In this document: piece by piece, positions 16,155-25,450 of the stretch
How positions within the stretch are numbered: the first letter of the stretch is position 1
Layout: every line of letters starts with the position of its first letter
NCBI GenBank assembly: GCA_902363805.1
Contig: CABJBF010000002.1
Coordinates: 434,001-498,000, forward strand
DNA from: Eubacteriaceae bacterium
GTDB lineage: Bacteria; Bacillota; Clostridia; Lachnospirales; Lachnospiraceae
DNA: 64,000 nt
Reading direction: 5' to 3'
Notes under the pieces: model-generated
What the model saw: the letters and a program-made list of their open reading frames with translations, nothing else
Database searches by the model: none
Told to the model about the DNA's origin: nothing
Program-made: the position numbers and the translations under genes

Positions 16155-16865
16155 TTGAGACTAGACAAATATTTGTGTGATATGAATATTGGCAGCCGCA
16201 GTCAGGTTAAACAATATATCAGAAAAGGATGCGTTGATGTTAACGGAGATATTATAAAAAAACCGGAACTGCACATAGATGAAACAAAGGATATAATTTC
16301 CGTTAATGGTAAAACAATTGCTTATAAGAAAAATATATATTATATGCTTAATAAACCGGCAGGCGTCGTAACTGCCGTTAAAGATTCAAGAGATAGAACA
16401 GTAATGGATTTATTTGACGCATCTATATCAAAAGGTTTGTTTCCTGTTGGTAGATTAGATAAGGATACGGAAGGGCTTTTGCTTGTTATGAATGATGGTG
16501 AGCTAGCACATATTCTTACTTCACCAACAAAACATATTGATAAAACATATTATGCAAAGATTAATGGCAGAGTGAAAAATGAGCATATTGAACTTTTTGA
16601 AGAAGGACTGGATATAGGTGAAAAGAAATTAACTAAGCCTGCGATATTAAGCATTTTAAAATCAAATGATATTTCAGAAATTGAGCTAACAATAACAGAG
16701 GGTAAATTTCATCAGGTTAAGAGAATGTTTAAAGCCATAGGTATGGAAGTTATATATTTAAAACGTATATCAATGGGAAAACTAAAACTTGATGATACAC
16801 TTATGTTAGGCGAATATAGAGAACTTACAGCGCAGGAAATTGCGCAGATTGGAGGCAATGTATGA
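16155..16865 (+). CDS. RsuA-family 16S/23S rRNA pseudouridine synthase
   Basis: 236 residues with TTG start and AGGGAG seven bases upstream. An N-terminal S4 RNA-binding domain (~1-60) is followed by the pseudouridine synthase domain, with G-R-L-D-K-D-T-E-G-L-L containing the catalytic Asp and T-E-G-K-F-H-Q-V-K-R-M near the C-terminus. These two motifs place it in the RsuA/RluB/E/F family; the target site is not decidable. It overlaps the next gene by 4 nt (ATGA), so both are translated from one message. Confidence 0.9.
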   Translation: MRLDKYLCDMNIGSRSQVKQYIRKGCVDVNGDIIKKPELHIDETKDIISVNGKTIAYKKNIYYMLNKPAGVVTAVKDSRDRTVMDLFDASISKGLFPVGRLDKDTEGLLLVMNDGELAHILTSPTKHIDKTYYAKINGRVKNEHIELFEEGLDIGEKKLTKPAILSILKSNDISEIELTITEGKFHQVKRMFKAIGMEVIYLKRISMGKLKLDDTLMLGEYRELTAQEIAQIGGNV

Positions 16866-17635
16866 GAATAGTGATTATTACAGGAGCATCTTCCGGAATG
16901 GGAAGAGAATTTGCATTACAATTAGACAAAAAATTACATTCAATTGATGAATATTGGCTTGTCGGAAGAAATGAAGAGGAATTAGCAAAAACAAAAAAGA
17001 AAATGCATACAAAAACAAGAAATTTTATTGCTGATTTTAATTCCAGAAAGGCATTGTTTCCACTTGTACAGGAGCTAAACAATATACAGCCGGAGGTAAA
17101 GATGCTTGTAAATTGTGCCGGATTTGGAATGGTTGGAGATTTTGACAGAATTTCATATAATGATAATTTAAGCATGATTGATGTCAACTGCAGAGCTTTA
17201 ACTTCTTTGACGCATGATTGCATTCCGTTTATGGCTGTTAATTCAAGAATTATAAATTTAGCTTCAGCAGGCGCATTTAATCCACAACCGGGATTTGCAG
17301 TTTATTGTGCAACAAAGTCATATGTATTAAGTTTTTCAAGGGCTTTAAGAGGAGAATTAAAAGATTTAGGAATATATGTTACTGCAGTATGTCCGGGACC
17401 TGTTAATACTCCATTTTTTAATAAAGCAGAAAGATATGGAAATGTTTATGCATTTAAGAAGTTGTTTATGGCTGACCAGAAAGCAGTTGTAAGTAAGGCA
17501 ATAGACGATAGTATAAGATGTAAAGAAATTTCAGTTTATGGAAGGACAATGAGAGCTTATAGAGTTTTAGCCAAAGTTGTTCCACATCGTTTTATAATCG
17601 AATTATTGAATTTAATGCATAAATTGAAAAAATAA
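16862..17635 (+). CDS. Short-chain dehydrogenase/reductase
   Basis: A 257-residue Rossmann-fold NAD(P)-dependent oxidoreductase. The cofactor motif T-G-A-S-S-G-M-G lies at ~6-13, N-C-A-G (N-x-A-G) at ~80, the catalytic Ser in N-L-A-S-A-G and the catalytic pair Y-C-A-T-K (Y-x3-K). The substrate cannot be inferred. Translational coupling with the rRNA pseudouridine synthase gene looks like an operon of convenience. Confidence 0.88.
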   Translation: MRIVIITGASSGMGREFALQLDKKLHSIDEYWLVGRNEEELAKTKKKMHTKTRNFIADFNSRKALFPLVQELNNIQPEVKMLVNCAGFGMVGDFDRISYNDNLSMIDVNCRALTSLTHDCIPFMAVNSRIINLASAGAFNPQPGFAVYCATKSYVLSFSRALRGELKDLGIYVTAVCPGPVNTPFFNKAERYGNVYAFKKLFMADQKAVVSKAIDDSIRCKEISVYGRTMRAYRVLAKVVPHRFIIELLNLMHKLKK

Positions 17636-17766
17636 ATATTTAAATTTGTCATTGTTACAAGAATAATTGATAAATTAAAATGCAAAGAATTTATAATAGT
17701 TAAAATTTATATTAATCAAAATGCTATAACATAAAACGTGACTGATTATCAGCATTAGGAGATAAA

Positions 17767-18753
17767 ATGAGAGAAATAATTATAAATAAAAATGAGGCAG
17801 GGCAACGTTTTGACAAGTTACTTTTTAAGTATTTTAACGCTGCACCTGCCAGCTTTGTGTATAAGATGCTTAGAAAAAAGAATATTACATTAAACAATAA
17901 AAAATCTGACGGAAAAGACAAACTTGCAGTTGGAGACTGTGTGAAAATATTTATGACAGATGAAACTATAGATAAGTTTAGAAGTTCAAAAAATATTGAA
18001 GCATCTGGCAAGGCAACGCATAAATTTTCATTAGATGTAGTTTACGAAGATGAAAATGTAATTATAGTAAATAAACCGGCAGGCGTTTTAAGCCAAAAAG
18101 CAAAGAAGAATAATATTTCAATGAATGAATATATAATCGAATATTTACTAGATACAAAACAGCTTAGTGAAAATGAATTAGAAACTTTTAAGCCGGGCAT
18201 TTGCAACAGACTAGACAGAAATACAAGCGGTCTGTTAATTGCAGGAAAAAGTTTATTAGGACTACAGGTGATGTCGGATATGTTAAAAGATAGAACATTT
18301 GGCAAATACTATATTACAGTCGTTTCGGGAGAAATTAATGGAAAAACAAAGATTAAAGGATATTTGACAAAAGATTCTAAATCTAACAAGGTGAAAATAT
18401 ACGATAAACCATTGAAAGAAAGTTCATATATAGAAACAGAATATGAATGTTTAAAAACAAATGGCAAATATACTATTTTGAAAGTTAAACTTATTACGGG
18501 AAAACCGCATCAGATAAGAGCGCATCTTGCATCCGTTAGACATCCTATAATAGGAGATACCAAATATGGAAGAGCAGATATTAATGAAATTTTCAGAAAA
18601 AAATGTGGTGTAAAATATCAACTATTACACGCATGGCAACTTAAATTTGATGAAATGCCGGATGAATTAAAAAAACTTAAACAAAAAACATTCGAAGCTA
18701 AAATTCCCCAATTATTTGAAAATGTATTTAGTGAGATTGGATTAAATTTATAA
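17767..18753 (+). CDS. RluA-family pseudouridine synthase
   Basis: 328 residues. An N-terminal S4-like domain (~1-75) precedes the catalytic domain, with I-C-N-R-L-D-R-N-T-S-G-L-L (the H-R-L-D-x-x-T-S-G motif with Asn for His) and the later G-K-P-H-Q-I-R-A-H-L motif. It is most like RluC/RluD types. A separate rluD-like gene lies at 46607-47515, so this is probably the RluC-type paralogue. It is followed 10 nt downstream by recU. Confidence 0.88.
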   Translation: MREIIINKNEAGQRFDKLLFKYFNAAPASFVYKMLRKKNITLNNKKSDGKDKLAVGDCVKIFMTDETIDKFRSSKNIEASGKATHKFSLDVVYEDENVIIVNKPAGVLSQKAKKNNISMNEYIIEYLLDTKQLSENELETFKPGICNRLDRNTSGLLIAGKSLLGLQVMSDMLKDRTFGKYYITVVSGEINGKTKIKGYLTKDSKSNKVKIYDKPLKESSYIETEYECLKTNGKYTILKVKLITGKPHQIRAHLASVRHPIIGDTKYGRADINEIFRKKCGVKYQLLHAWQLKFDEMPDELKKLKQKTFEAKIPQLFENVFSEIGLNL

Positions 18754-18763
18754 AGGAGAGAAA

Positions 18764-19300
18764 ATGGGAACATGGAATACACGTGGGCTTAGAGGCTCTA
18801 CTTTAGAGGATATGATAAATATGTCTAATGAAAGTTATAGAGAGAAAGGACTGGCTTTAATTCAGAAAATCCCAACACCAATTACCCCGGTAAGAATTGA
18901 TCAACAGACAAGACATATAACATTAGCATATTTTGATCAGCAAAGTACAGTAGATTATATAGGTGCCGTGCAGGGAATACCTGTGTGCTTTGATGCCAAA
19001 GAATGTGCAGTAGATACATTCCCGATGATGAACATACACGAACATCAGGTTAAATTCATGAAGGATTTTGAAAAACAGGGTGGAGTATCTTTTATTATAT
19101 TATTTTATAGTCATAAAAATGAAATGTACTATATTCCTTTCTGTGATATAGAAAAATTTTATGAAAGAAGTATAAATGGAGGAAGAAAAAGTTTCAGATT
19201 TGATGAAATAGATAAGAAATATAAAATAAAATCTGCGCCGGGTATACTGGTTCATTATTTAGAAACGATTAATATTGACCTCGAATCTAGAGAAGAATAG
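18764..19300 (+). CDS. recU: Holliday junction resolvase RecU
   Basis: 178 residues, matching Firmicutes RecU, which cleaves Holliday junctions in recombination and chromosome segregation. Visible are N-T-R-G-L-R-G at the N-terminus, a D-Y-I-G motif and the F-D-A-K-E-C metal-binding active-site strand (restriction-endonuclease-like fold). A good AAGGAGAG site precedes the ATG. In Bacilli recU usually neighbours a PBP gene; here it follows a pseudouridine synthase. Confidence 0.92.
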   Translation: MGTWNTRGLRGSTLEDMINMSNESYREKGLALIQKIPTPITPVRIDQQTRHITLAYFDQQSTVDYIGAVQGIPVCFDAKECAVDTFPMMNIHEHQVKFMKDFEKQGGVSFIILFYSHKNEMYYIPFCDIEKFYERSINGGRKSFRFDEIDKKYKIKSAPGILVHYLETINIDLESREE

Positions 19301-19303
19301 GCA

Positions 19304-19332
19304 TTGACACGAAAAAAAATATATTGTATTAT
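19304..19332 (+). promoter_or_regulatory. SigA promoter of the histidine operon
   Basis: TTGACA (19304-19309), exactly 17 bp, TATTAT (19327-19332). Near-consensus, placing the transcription start around 19339. Confidence 0.8.
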
Positions 19333-19339
19333 ATTTGCT

Positions 19340-19357
19340 GTGCTACCGTGGTAACAC
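19340..19357. promoter_or_regulatory. 18-bp palindrome at the his operon transcription start (candidate operator)
   Basis: GTGCTACCGTGGTAACAC has arms GTG-x-TACC / GGTA-x-CAC and sits immediately after the -10 box, over the expected transcription start. A repressor binding here would block initiation; a TrpR-like HisR is one candidate known in Firmicutes, but I cannot match its motif with certainty. No T-box features are seen in this short leader. Confidence 0.55.
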
Positions 19358-19390
19358 ATTAGCATACTAAAGTGTAAAGGAAAGATAAAA

Positions 19391-20596
19391 ATGAGTAAAG
19401 AATTATTACACACACCAGAGGGTGTAAGAGACGTATATGGAAAAGAGTGTGCAAGAAAGTTAACTATAGAAAATAAAATTAATAATATATTTAATTTATA
19501 TGGATTCCATAATGTTCAAACACCAACATTTGAATTCTTTGATATTTTTAATAAGGAAAGAGGTTCAGTACCATCAAAGAATTTATATAAGTTTTTTGAT
19601 AGGGAAGGAAATACTTTGGTATTAAGACCTGACCTTACTCCATCAATAGCAAGAATTGCAGCAAAGAATTATATGGATGTCAATGTACCTATTAAGCTTT
19701 GCTATAACGCAAATACATATATTAATAATTCAGAATTACAGGGAAAACTAAAGGAAATAACACAACTTGGTTGTGAACTAATCGGGGATGATTCAGTTGA
19801 AGCTGATGCAGAAATGGTTGCCCTTGTTGTAAATTCATTAAAGAGTGCAGGCTTTGATAAATTTCTTGTTGAAATTGGTCAGGTTGACTTCTATAAGGGA
19901 CTTTTAGAAGAATGTGGATTTGAAGATGATGTTGAGGAAGAACTTAGAGTTAGAATTGAAAATAAGAATTTCTTCGGTGTTGAAGAATTACTTGATTCTA
20001 AAGATATCCCTTCAAACGTAAAAGATACATTTCTTAAATTGCCTTCTTTATTTGGAAGTTCAGATGTACTTGATAAAGCAAAAGAACTTGCAACGAACGA
20101 AAAATCATTAAAGGCAATTGAGAAATTAGAGGAAGTATATTCTATTTTAGTTGATTATGGAGTTGCTGATTATATTTCATTTGATTTAGGAATGCTTAGC
20201 AATTTTAATTATTATACAGGAATTATTTTTAAGGCATACACATATGGAACAGGAGATGCAATTGTTGCAGGTGGCCGCTATGATAAACTATTAAGTCAGT
20301 TTGGGAAAGATAGCGCAGCTATAGGATTTGCAGTATATATGGATCAGCTCCTTATGGCTATGAGCAGCCAGAAAATGGAAGGTGATACAGATTATGCATA
20401 TGAAGTGTTAATATATGATACAGAACTTAGAAAGACGGCATTGCAGCTTGCAACAGGTCTTAGGGAAAAAGGTATTAAGACAGAGCTTATTCCTAAGAAA
20501 GAAAATATTTCGATTGATGAATATGTTGAATTCAAAAAAGAAGACGGAGCTATAAATGTAACATATGTATCTAAAGATGGTGTAAAGGAATTATAG
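19391..20596 (+). CDS. hisZ: ATP phosphoribosyltransferase regulatory subunit HisZ
   Basis: 401 residues resembling a histidyl-tRNA synthetase catalytic core without an anticodon-binding domain suited to tRNA. The N-terminus T-P-E-G-V-R-D and the class II motif [12 protein letters not shown] are visible, as is the [17 protein letters not shown] region. HisZ is required to activate and feedback-regulate short-form HisG, which follows 13 nt downstream. It is the first gene of hisZ-G-D-B-(F-like)IE. Confidence 0.93.
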   Translation: MSKELLHTPEGVRDVYGKECARKLTIENKINNIFNLYGFHNVQTPTFEFFDIFNKERGSVPSKNLYKFFDREGNTLVLRPDLTPSIARIAAKNYMDVNVPIKLCYNANTYINNSELQGKLKEITQLGCELIGDDSVEADAEMVALVVNSLKSAGFDKFLVEIGQVDFYKGLLEECGFEDDVEEELRVRIENKNFFGVEELLDSKDIPSNVKDTFLKLPSLFGSSDVLDKAKELATNEKSLKAIEKLEEVYSILVDYGVADYISFDLGMLSNFNYYTGIIFKAYTYGTGDAIVAGGRYDKLLSQFGKDSAAIGFAVYMDQLLMAMSSQKMEGDTDYAYEVLIYDTELRKTALQLATGLREKGIKTELIPKKENISIDEYVEFKKEDGAINVTYVSKDGVKEL

Positions 20597-20609
20597 GAGT
20601 TTAAATAAA

Positions 20610-21248
20610 ATGAGATATTTAACATTTGCCCTTGCAAAGGGAAGATTAGCTAAAACAGCAATGAAAATGTTTGAAGATATAGGTATTGAATGTGAAGAAA
20701 TGAAAGACGAAAAAACACGTAAGCTTATTTTTGTAAATGAAGAATTAAAATTAAAATTCTTCTTAAGCAAGGCGAGTGATGTACCTACATACGTTGAATA
20801 TGGAGCTGCTGATATAGGAATTGTAGGAGCAGATACAATTCTTGAAGAAGGGAGAAAATTGTACGAAGTATTAGATTTAGGATTTGGAAAATGCAACATG
20901 TGTGTATGTGGTCCTGAATCTGCGAGAGATTTATTAAAAAATCATGGAATGATAAGAGTTGCTTCAAAATATCCAAATATTGCAAAAGATTATTTCTATA
21001 ATAAAAAACATCAGACAGTTGAAATTATTAAACTTAATGGTTCAGTAGAACTTGCGCCTATTGTTGGTTTATCAGAAGTAATAGTTGATATTGTAGAAAC
21101 AGGTACAACATTAAAAGAAAATGGACTTACTGTATTAGAAAAAGTTTGTCCTTTATCAGCAAGAATGGTTGTTAACCAAGTAAGCATGAAGATGGAAGAT
21201 GAAAGAATTAGAAAAATCATAAAGGATTTGAGGGCTAATATTAAATAA
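20610..21248 (+). CDS. hisG: ATP phosphoribosyltransferase, short form
   Basis: 212 residues, committing ATP and PRPP to histidine synthesis. It begins [10 protein letters not shown], and the PRPP-binding [11 protein letters not shown] motif is near residue 165. The length shows it is the short form lacking the C-terminal ACT-like regulatory domain, consistent with hisZ immediately upstream. Confidence 0.95.
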   Translation: MRYLTFALAKGRLAKTAMKMFEDIGIECEEMKDEKTRKLIFVNEELKLKFFLSKASDVPTYVEYGAADIGIVGADTILEEGRKLYEVLDLGFGKCNMCVCGPESARDLLKNHGMIRVASKYPNIAKDYFYNKKHQTVEIIKLNGSVELAPIVGLSEVIVDIVETGTTLKENGLTVLEKVCPLSARMVVNQVSMKMEDERIRKIIKDLRANIK

Positions 21249-21309
21249 TTCCTATATAAATTATTGTAAATTTGATGTATAGTAGTATGTGGTAAAAGGA
21301 GAAGAAATT

Positions 21310-22617
21310 ATGCGTATTGTAAAGTTAGATGAAGCTTCTAAGAAAAATATTTTGACTGATTTACTTAAAAGAAGTCCTAATAATTACGGAAGTTATAATG
21401 ACAGTGTAAATGAAATACTTAATAATGTTAAAGAAAATGGCGACAAGGCTGTTTTTGAATATACAGCAAAATTTGACAAGGCAGATATTAATGCAGATAA
21501 TATCGTGGTAACAAAGGAAGAAATTGAGGAAGCGTATAATTCTCTTGAAAATTCTGAATTAGTAGATGTTATTAGAAAAGCAATTAAAAATATAAGGGAA
21601 TATCATGAAAAACAGCGTCAATACAGTTGGTTTGACAGCAAGCCTGATGGAACAATTTTAGGTCAGAAAGTTACTGCACTTGAAAAAGTAGGTGTATATG
21701 TACCTGGTGGAAAGGCAGCATATCCATCATCTGTATTAATGAACATTATTCCTGCAAAGGTTGCCGGTGTTGACAGAATATGTATGGTAACACCTCCGGG
21801 AAAAGATGGAAAAGTTAATCCCGGAACACTCGTAGCTGCAAATGAAGCAGGTGTAGATGTAATTTATAAAGTAGGAGGAGCACAGGCGATTGCTGCTTTG
21901 GCATTTGGAACTGGAAGCATTCCTAAGGTTGATAAAATTGTAGGCCCTGGAAATATTTATGTTGCTCTTGCTAAAAAGGCAGTATTTGGTTATGTAAGTA
22001 TTGACAGCGTTGCAGGGCCAAGTGAAATCCTTGTGTTAGCAGATGAAACATCAAATCCAAGATATGTTGCTGCAGATTTGCTTTCACAGGCAGAACATGA
22101 TGAATTAGCGTCAGCAATTTTAGTGACAACAAGTATGGATTTAGCAAAAAAAGTATCAGAATATACAGATATGTTTGTTTCTAAATTATCAAGAAAAGCA
22201 ATACTTGAAAAATCATTAGATAATTTTGGATATATTTTAGTTGTTGATACATTAGATGAAGCAATTTCTGTTGCAAATAATATAGCAAGTGAACATTTAG
22301 AAATTGTTACTAAAAATCCGTTTGATGTAATGACAAAAATTAGAAATGCAGGGGCTATTTTCCTTGGAGAATATAGCTCAGAACCACTTGGAGATTATTT
22401 TGCAGGACCAAACCATGTTTTACCGACTAATGGAACAGCAAAATTCTTCTCGCCACTTAGTGTTGATGATTTTATTAAGAAATCAAGTATTATTTCATAT
22501 TCAAGACAGGCATTAGAACCTATAAGCGAAGATATTCAGAAGTTTGCAAAGGCTGAAGGATTAACAGCTCATGCAAATTCTATTCGTGTAAGATTCGATG
22601 AAAATGATGAAATATAA
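21310..22617 (+). CDS. hisD: Histidinol dehydrogenase
   Basis: About 435 residues; catalyses the two-step NAD-dependent oxidation of histidinol to histidine. Hallmarks include the Y-V-P-G-G-K-A-A-Y-P-S-S-V stretch, I-V-G-P-G-N-I-Y-V-A, D-S-V-A-G-P-S-E-I-L-V, Q-A-E-H-D zinc-binding residues and P-N-H-V-L-P-T. I choose the ATG at 21310 because AAGGAGAAG lies directly upstream; a GTG at 21289 would add seven residues and precede the ribosome binding site. Confidence 0.95.
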   Translation: MRIVKLDEASKKNILTDLLKRSPNNYGSYNDSVNEILNNVKENGDKAVFEYTAKFDKADINADNIVVTKEEIEEAYNSLENSELVDVIRKAIKNIREYHEKQRQYSWFDSKPDGTILGQKVTALEKVGVYVPGGKAAYPSSVLMNIIPAKVAGVDRICMVTPPGKDGKVNPGTLVAANEAGVDVIYKVGGAQAIAALAFGTGSIPKVDKIVGPGNIYVALAKKAVFGYVSIDSVAGPSEILVLADETSNPRYVAADLLSQAEHDELASAILVTTSMDLAKKVSEYTDMFVSKLSRKAILEKSLDNFGYILVVDTLDEAISVANNIASEHLEIVTKNPFDVMTKIRNAGAIFLGEYSSEPLGDYFAGPNHVLPTNGTAKFFSPLSVDDFIKKSSIISYSRQALEPISEDIQKFAKAEGLTAHANSIRVRFDENDEI

Positions 22618-22639
22618 AATATAAGGAAGGTAACGGTAT

Positions 22640-23227
22640 ATGAACAGAGTAGGTACTTACAGCAGAAAGACAAATGAAACCCAGATTGATATTACATTTA
22701 ATATAGATGGAAAGGGAAAAGCTAATATTGATACAGGAATTGGCTTTTTTGACCATATGCTTAATAATTTTGCAAGACATGGTTTATTTGATTTAGATGT
22801 AAAAGTTAAGGGAGACTTATTTGTTGATTGCCATCATACAATTGAGGATACGGGAATTGCTCTTGGTATTGCCATAAAACAGGCACTTGGAGATAAAAAA
22901 TCAATCAAAAGATATGGCTCTGTAATTTTACCGATGGATGAATCTTTGGTGCTATGTTCGCTTGATTTGTCAGGAAGACCTTATTTAAATTTTGATGCTG
23001 AATTTACAGTAGATAAAGTTGGCGAATTTGATACTGAAATGGTAAAAGAATTTTTCCATGCCATAGCATATGCTGTAGGAATGAATTTACATATAAAAAT
23101 GCTTGAATCCGGTAATAATCACCATATGATTGAAGGGATTTTTAAAGCATTTTCCAAATCACTGGACAATGCAACAATGATTGATGAAAGAATTGAAGAT
23201 GTACTATCTACGAAAGGAAGTTTATAA
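22640..23227 (+). CDS. hisB: Imidazoleglycerol-phosphate dehydratase
   Basis: 195 residues, the monofunctional dehydratase without the phosphatase domain of enteric HisB. Metal-binding motifs are evident: G-I-G-F-F-D-H-M-L, D-C-H-H-T-I-E-D and the C-terminal N-N-H-H-M-I-E. It sits 22 nt after hisD and 3 nt before the HisF-like/HisIE gene. Confidence 0.95.
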   Translation: MNRVGTYSRKTNETQIDITFNIDGKGKANIDTGIGFFDHMLNNFARHGLFDLDVKVKGDLFVDCHHTIEDTGIALGIAIKQALGDKKSIKRYGSVILPMDESLVLCSLDLSGRPYLNFDAEFTVDKVGEFDTEMVKEFFHAIAYAVGMNLHIKMLESGNNHHMIEGIFKAFSKSLDNATMIDERIEDVLSTKGSL

Positions 23228-23230
23228 TAA

Positions 23231-24499
23231 ATGAGTTTTAGAATTATTCCTTCCATTTATTTAAAAGATGGAAAGGTCGTAAATAAAAATACAATGGAAA
23301 TTGTTGGTGACGGAGATGCAGTAGCACTTGCAACTTTGTATAATAACAGAGGAGCTGATGAATTAATTATTTTTGATATATCAGAAACAGATTCTCAACA
23401 TGATAACAATATTGGAACAATGGTTTCTATTGCTGATGCGGTGGATATTCCGATATTAGTTGGCGGAAATATTAAAAGACTTGAAGATGTAAAGAAATAC
23501 ATATATACAGGTGCTAAGAAAGCGATTTTAGACGGAAATAAAGAAAGTAATCTTGAATTAGTATCTGAGGCTTCTGAAAGATTTGGAAGTGACAAGATTG
23601 CTGTAATGATAGACAGTACTTTTGATATGAACAAAATAAAAACATTAAAATATGATGGAGCATCTCTTATTATTGCAAATAATTGTGCAAGAGAAGCTTT
23701 AGGATATGGCATAAGGGTTTTAGCTTATGACTGTATGTATAGTTTTGAGGATATTATTTCATTTGCAAAAGAAGAAAAAGTGTATGGTGTTTCACATGCA
23801 GGATTAGATGAGGCATTTGATTATATGAATTTCAAGGCTCAGTTAAAGGATGAAGATGTAAAAGTTGATGTTTTAGAATCAAAGATTACATTTGACAAAT
23901 TTAAGACTAATAGTGATGGAATGATTCCTGTAATTGTTCAGGACTATAAGACTGATAAGGTATTAATGCTTGCATATATGAATGAAGAGGCATTTAATCT
24001 TACAATTAAGACGGGAAAAATGACATATTTTAGCAGAAGCCGTAATGAAATATGGGTAAAAGGATTAACATCCGGTCATTTCCAGTATGTAAAGGAATTG
24101 TCTATGGATTGTGATTTAGATACAATGTTAGCTAAAGTACATCAGGTTGGAGTTCCGTGTCATACAGGAGCAGACACATGCTTCTTTAATGAACTTGTTA
24201 AGAAAGAGTTTGATGAATCAAATCCAATTCATGTATTTGAAGATGTATATAAGACAATTTTAGACAGAAAGGTAAATCCTAAAGAAGGTTCATATACTAA
24301 TTACTTATTTGATAAGGGAATTGATAAGATATTAAAGAAAGTCGGAGAAGAAGCAACTGAAATTGTAATTGCAGCAAAAAATCCGGATCCACAGGAAGTT
24401 AAATATGAAATATCTGACTTTTTATATCATGTAATGGTATTAATGGCTGAAAAGGGAGTTACATGGAAAGAAATCACTAAGGAATTATCACGAAGATAA
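23231..24499 (+). CDS. hisI: HisIE bifunctional enzyme with an N-terminal degenerate HisF-like domain
   Basis: 422 residues in three parts. Residues ~1-210 align with the HisF cyclase barrel (I-I-P-S-x-Y-x-K-D-G-K-V-V, Y-N-N-R-G-A-D-E-L, V-G-G-N-I), but the catalytic Asp of the first strand (HisF D11) is Tyr, the G-G-G-I phosphate site is G-G-N-I, and the second half is poorly conserved. Residues ~215-320 are phosphoribosyl-AMP cyclohydrolase (S-R-S-R-N-E-I-W, D-C-D-x-D, H-T-G-x-x-T-C-F-F). Residues ~333-422 are phosphoribosyl-ATP pyrophosphatase (G-E-E-A-T-E-I-V-I-A-A-K). It therefore performs steps 2 and 3 of the pathway, with an appended probable pseudoenzyme. Real hisA, hisF and hisH are not in this window. 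Confidence 0.88.
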   Translation: MSFRIIPSIYLKDGKVVNKNTMEIVGDGDAVALATLYNNRGADELIIFDISETDSQHDNNIGTMVSIADAVDIPILVGGNIKRLEDVKKYIYTGAKKAILDGNKESNLELVSEASERFGSDKIAVMIDSTFDMNKIKTLKYDGASLIIANNCAREALGYGIRVLAYDCMYSFEDIISFAKEEKVYGVSHAGLDEAFDYMNFKAQLKDEDVKVDVLESKITFDKFKTNSDGMIPVIVQDYKTDKVLMLAYMNEEAFNLTIKTGKMTYFSRSRNEIWVKGLTSGHFQYVKELSMDCDLDTMLAKVHQVGVPCHTGADTCFFNELVKKEFDESNPIHVFEDVYKTILDRKVNPKEGSYTNYLFDKGIDKILKKVGEEATEIVIAAKNPDPQEVKYEISDFLYHVMVLMAEKGVTWKEITKELSRR

Positions 24500-24526
24500 T
24501 GGATATAATATTTATATATTTATTTA

Positions 24527-24563
24527 CAAAAAGAACTGCTTAAGGGTGGTTCTTTTGTTTTTA
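24527..24563 (+). terminator. Rho-independent terminator of the his operon
   Basis: AAAAGAAC pairs with GTTCTTTT across a ~12-nt loop, followed by GTTTTT. It lies 28 nt after the last his gene. The remainder of the 24500-24802 gap is A+T-rich, with only a possible promoter before the HAD gene. Confidence 0.7.
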
Positions 24564-24758
24564 TAATAATTATGATAATAGATAGTTTAAAGAATCAACT
24601 TATGTTTAACAGAATTCGACCCATTAGGATAACTATAGTTGTAAAATTTTTGGTGATATAGTATTATATTAATATAAGTAAAAATGATTTTATTGTATTA
24701 AATTACTAAAGAAATATAAATGTTTTTCTAATGCTACAATAAAAATTAATCTAATGTT

Positions 24759-24787
24759 TTGGGGTCAGTTATTCATAATAGTATAAG
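24759..24787 (+). promoter_or_regulatory. Possible promoter of the HAD-rSAM-rng run
   Basis: TTGGGG, 17 bp, TATAAG, 15 nt before the HAD start codon. The hexamers are imperfect, so this is tentative. Confidence 0.35.
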
Positions 24788-24802
24788 AAATGGAGTAAAA
24801 AA

Positions 24803-25441
24803 ATGAAGACAGGAATTATATTTGATTTAGATGGCACTTTATGGAATGCTACAAAGCAGATAGCAGAATCATGGAATGTTGTCTTTGAGAGATATGATGA
24901 CATTGATTTAAGACTAACAACTAAAGAGTTAGAACAGCAGATGGGTAAACTTATGGAAACAATTGCTGATGATCTTTTACCAAATATACCTGTAGAACGT
25001 CGCTACAAGATTTTGCAGGAATGTTGCGATTACGAAAATGAATATTTACTTACACATTCAGGTGTGTTGTACCCTGACATTAAAGATACATTTAAGAAAT
25101 TGAATGAAAAATATAGCGTTTATATTGTCAGCAACTGTCAGGCTGGATATATAGAGGCATTTTTAAAGGTTACAAATTTAGGAAAATATGTAACTGATTT
25201 TGAAAATCCGGGAAGAACAGGAAAGCCGAAAGCTGACAACATCAGATTGGTAATTGAAAGAAATAATCTTGATAAGGCATTTTATGTTGGAGATACACAA
25301 GGCGATTATGATGCAACAATGGCAGCTGGAATCCCATTTATATTTGCAGCATACGGATTCGGAAATATAGATGGTGATGAAGAAGAAATTCAGGGATTAA
25401 ATGAATTGCCTGATTTAATAGACAAATTAGTAGAAAAGTAG
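24803..25441 (+). CDS. HAD-superfamily hydrolase (phosphoglycolate phosphatase-like)
   Basis: 212 residues. The nucleophile motif F-D-L-D-G-T-L-W is at residues ~7-14, the Ser/Thr motif (I-V-S-N) in the middle, the Lys in G-K-P-K, and the acidic V-G-D-T-Q-G-D motif near 160. A helical cap domain between the first two motifs indicates the C1-cap phosphatase subfamily. The substrate cannot be assigned. It is 9 nt upstream of the radical SAM gene. Confidence 0.85.
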   Translation: MKTGIIFDLDGTLWNATKQIAESWNVVFERYDDIDLRLTTKELEQQMGKLMETIADDLLPNIPVERRYKILQECCDYENEYLLTHSGVLYPDIKDTFKKLNEKYSVYIVSNCQAGYIEAFLKVTNLGKYVTDFENPGRTGKPKADNIRLVIERNNLDKAFYVGDTQGDYDATMAAGIPFIFAAYGFGNIDGDEEEIQGLNELPDLIDKLVEK

Positions 25442-25450
25442 GATAGATTT

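Noticed and set aside
23231-23860. N-terminal domain of the HisIE fusion as a working HisA or HisF
   Set aside because: The strand-1 catalytic Asp is replaced and the C-terminal half of the barrel is not recognisable.
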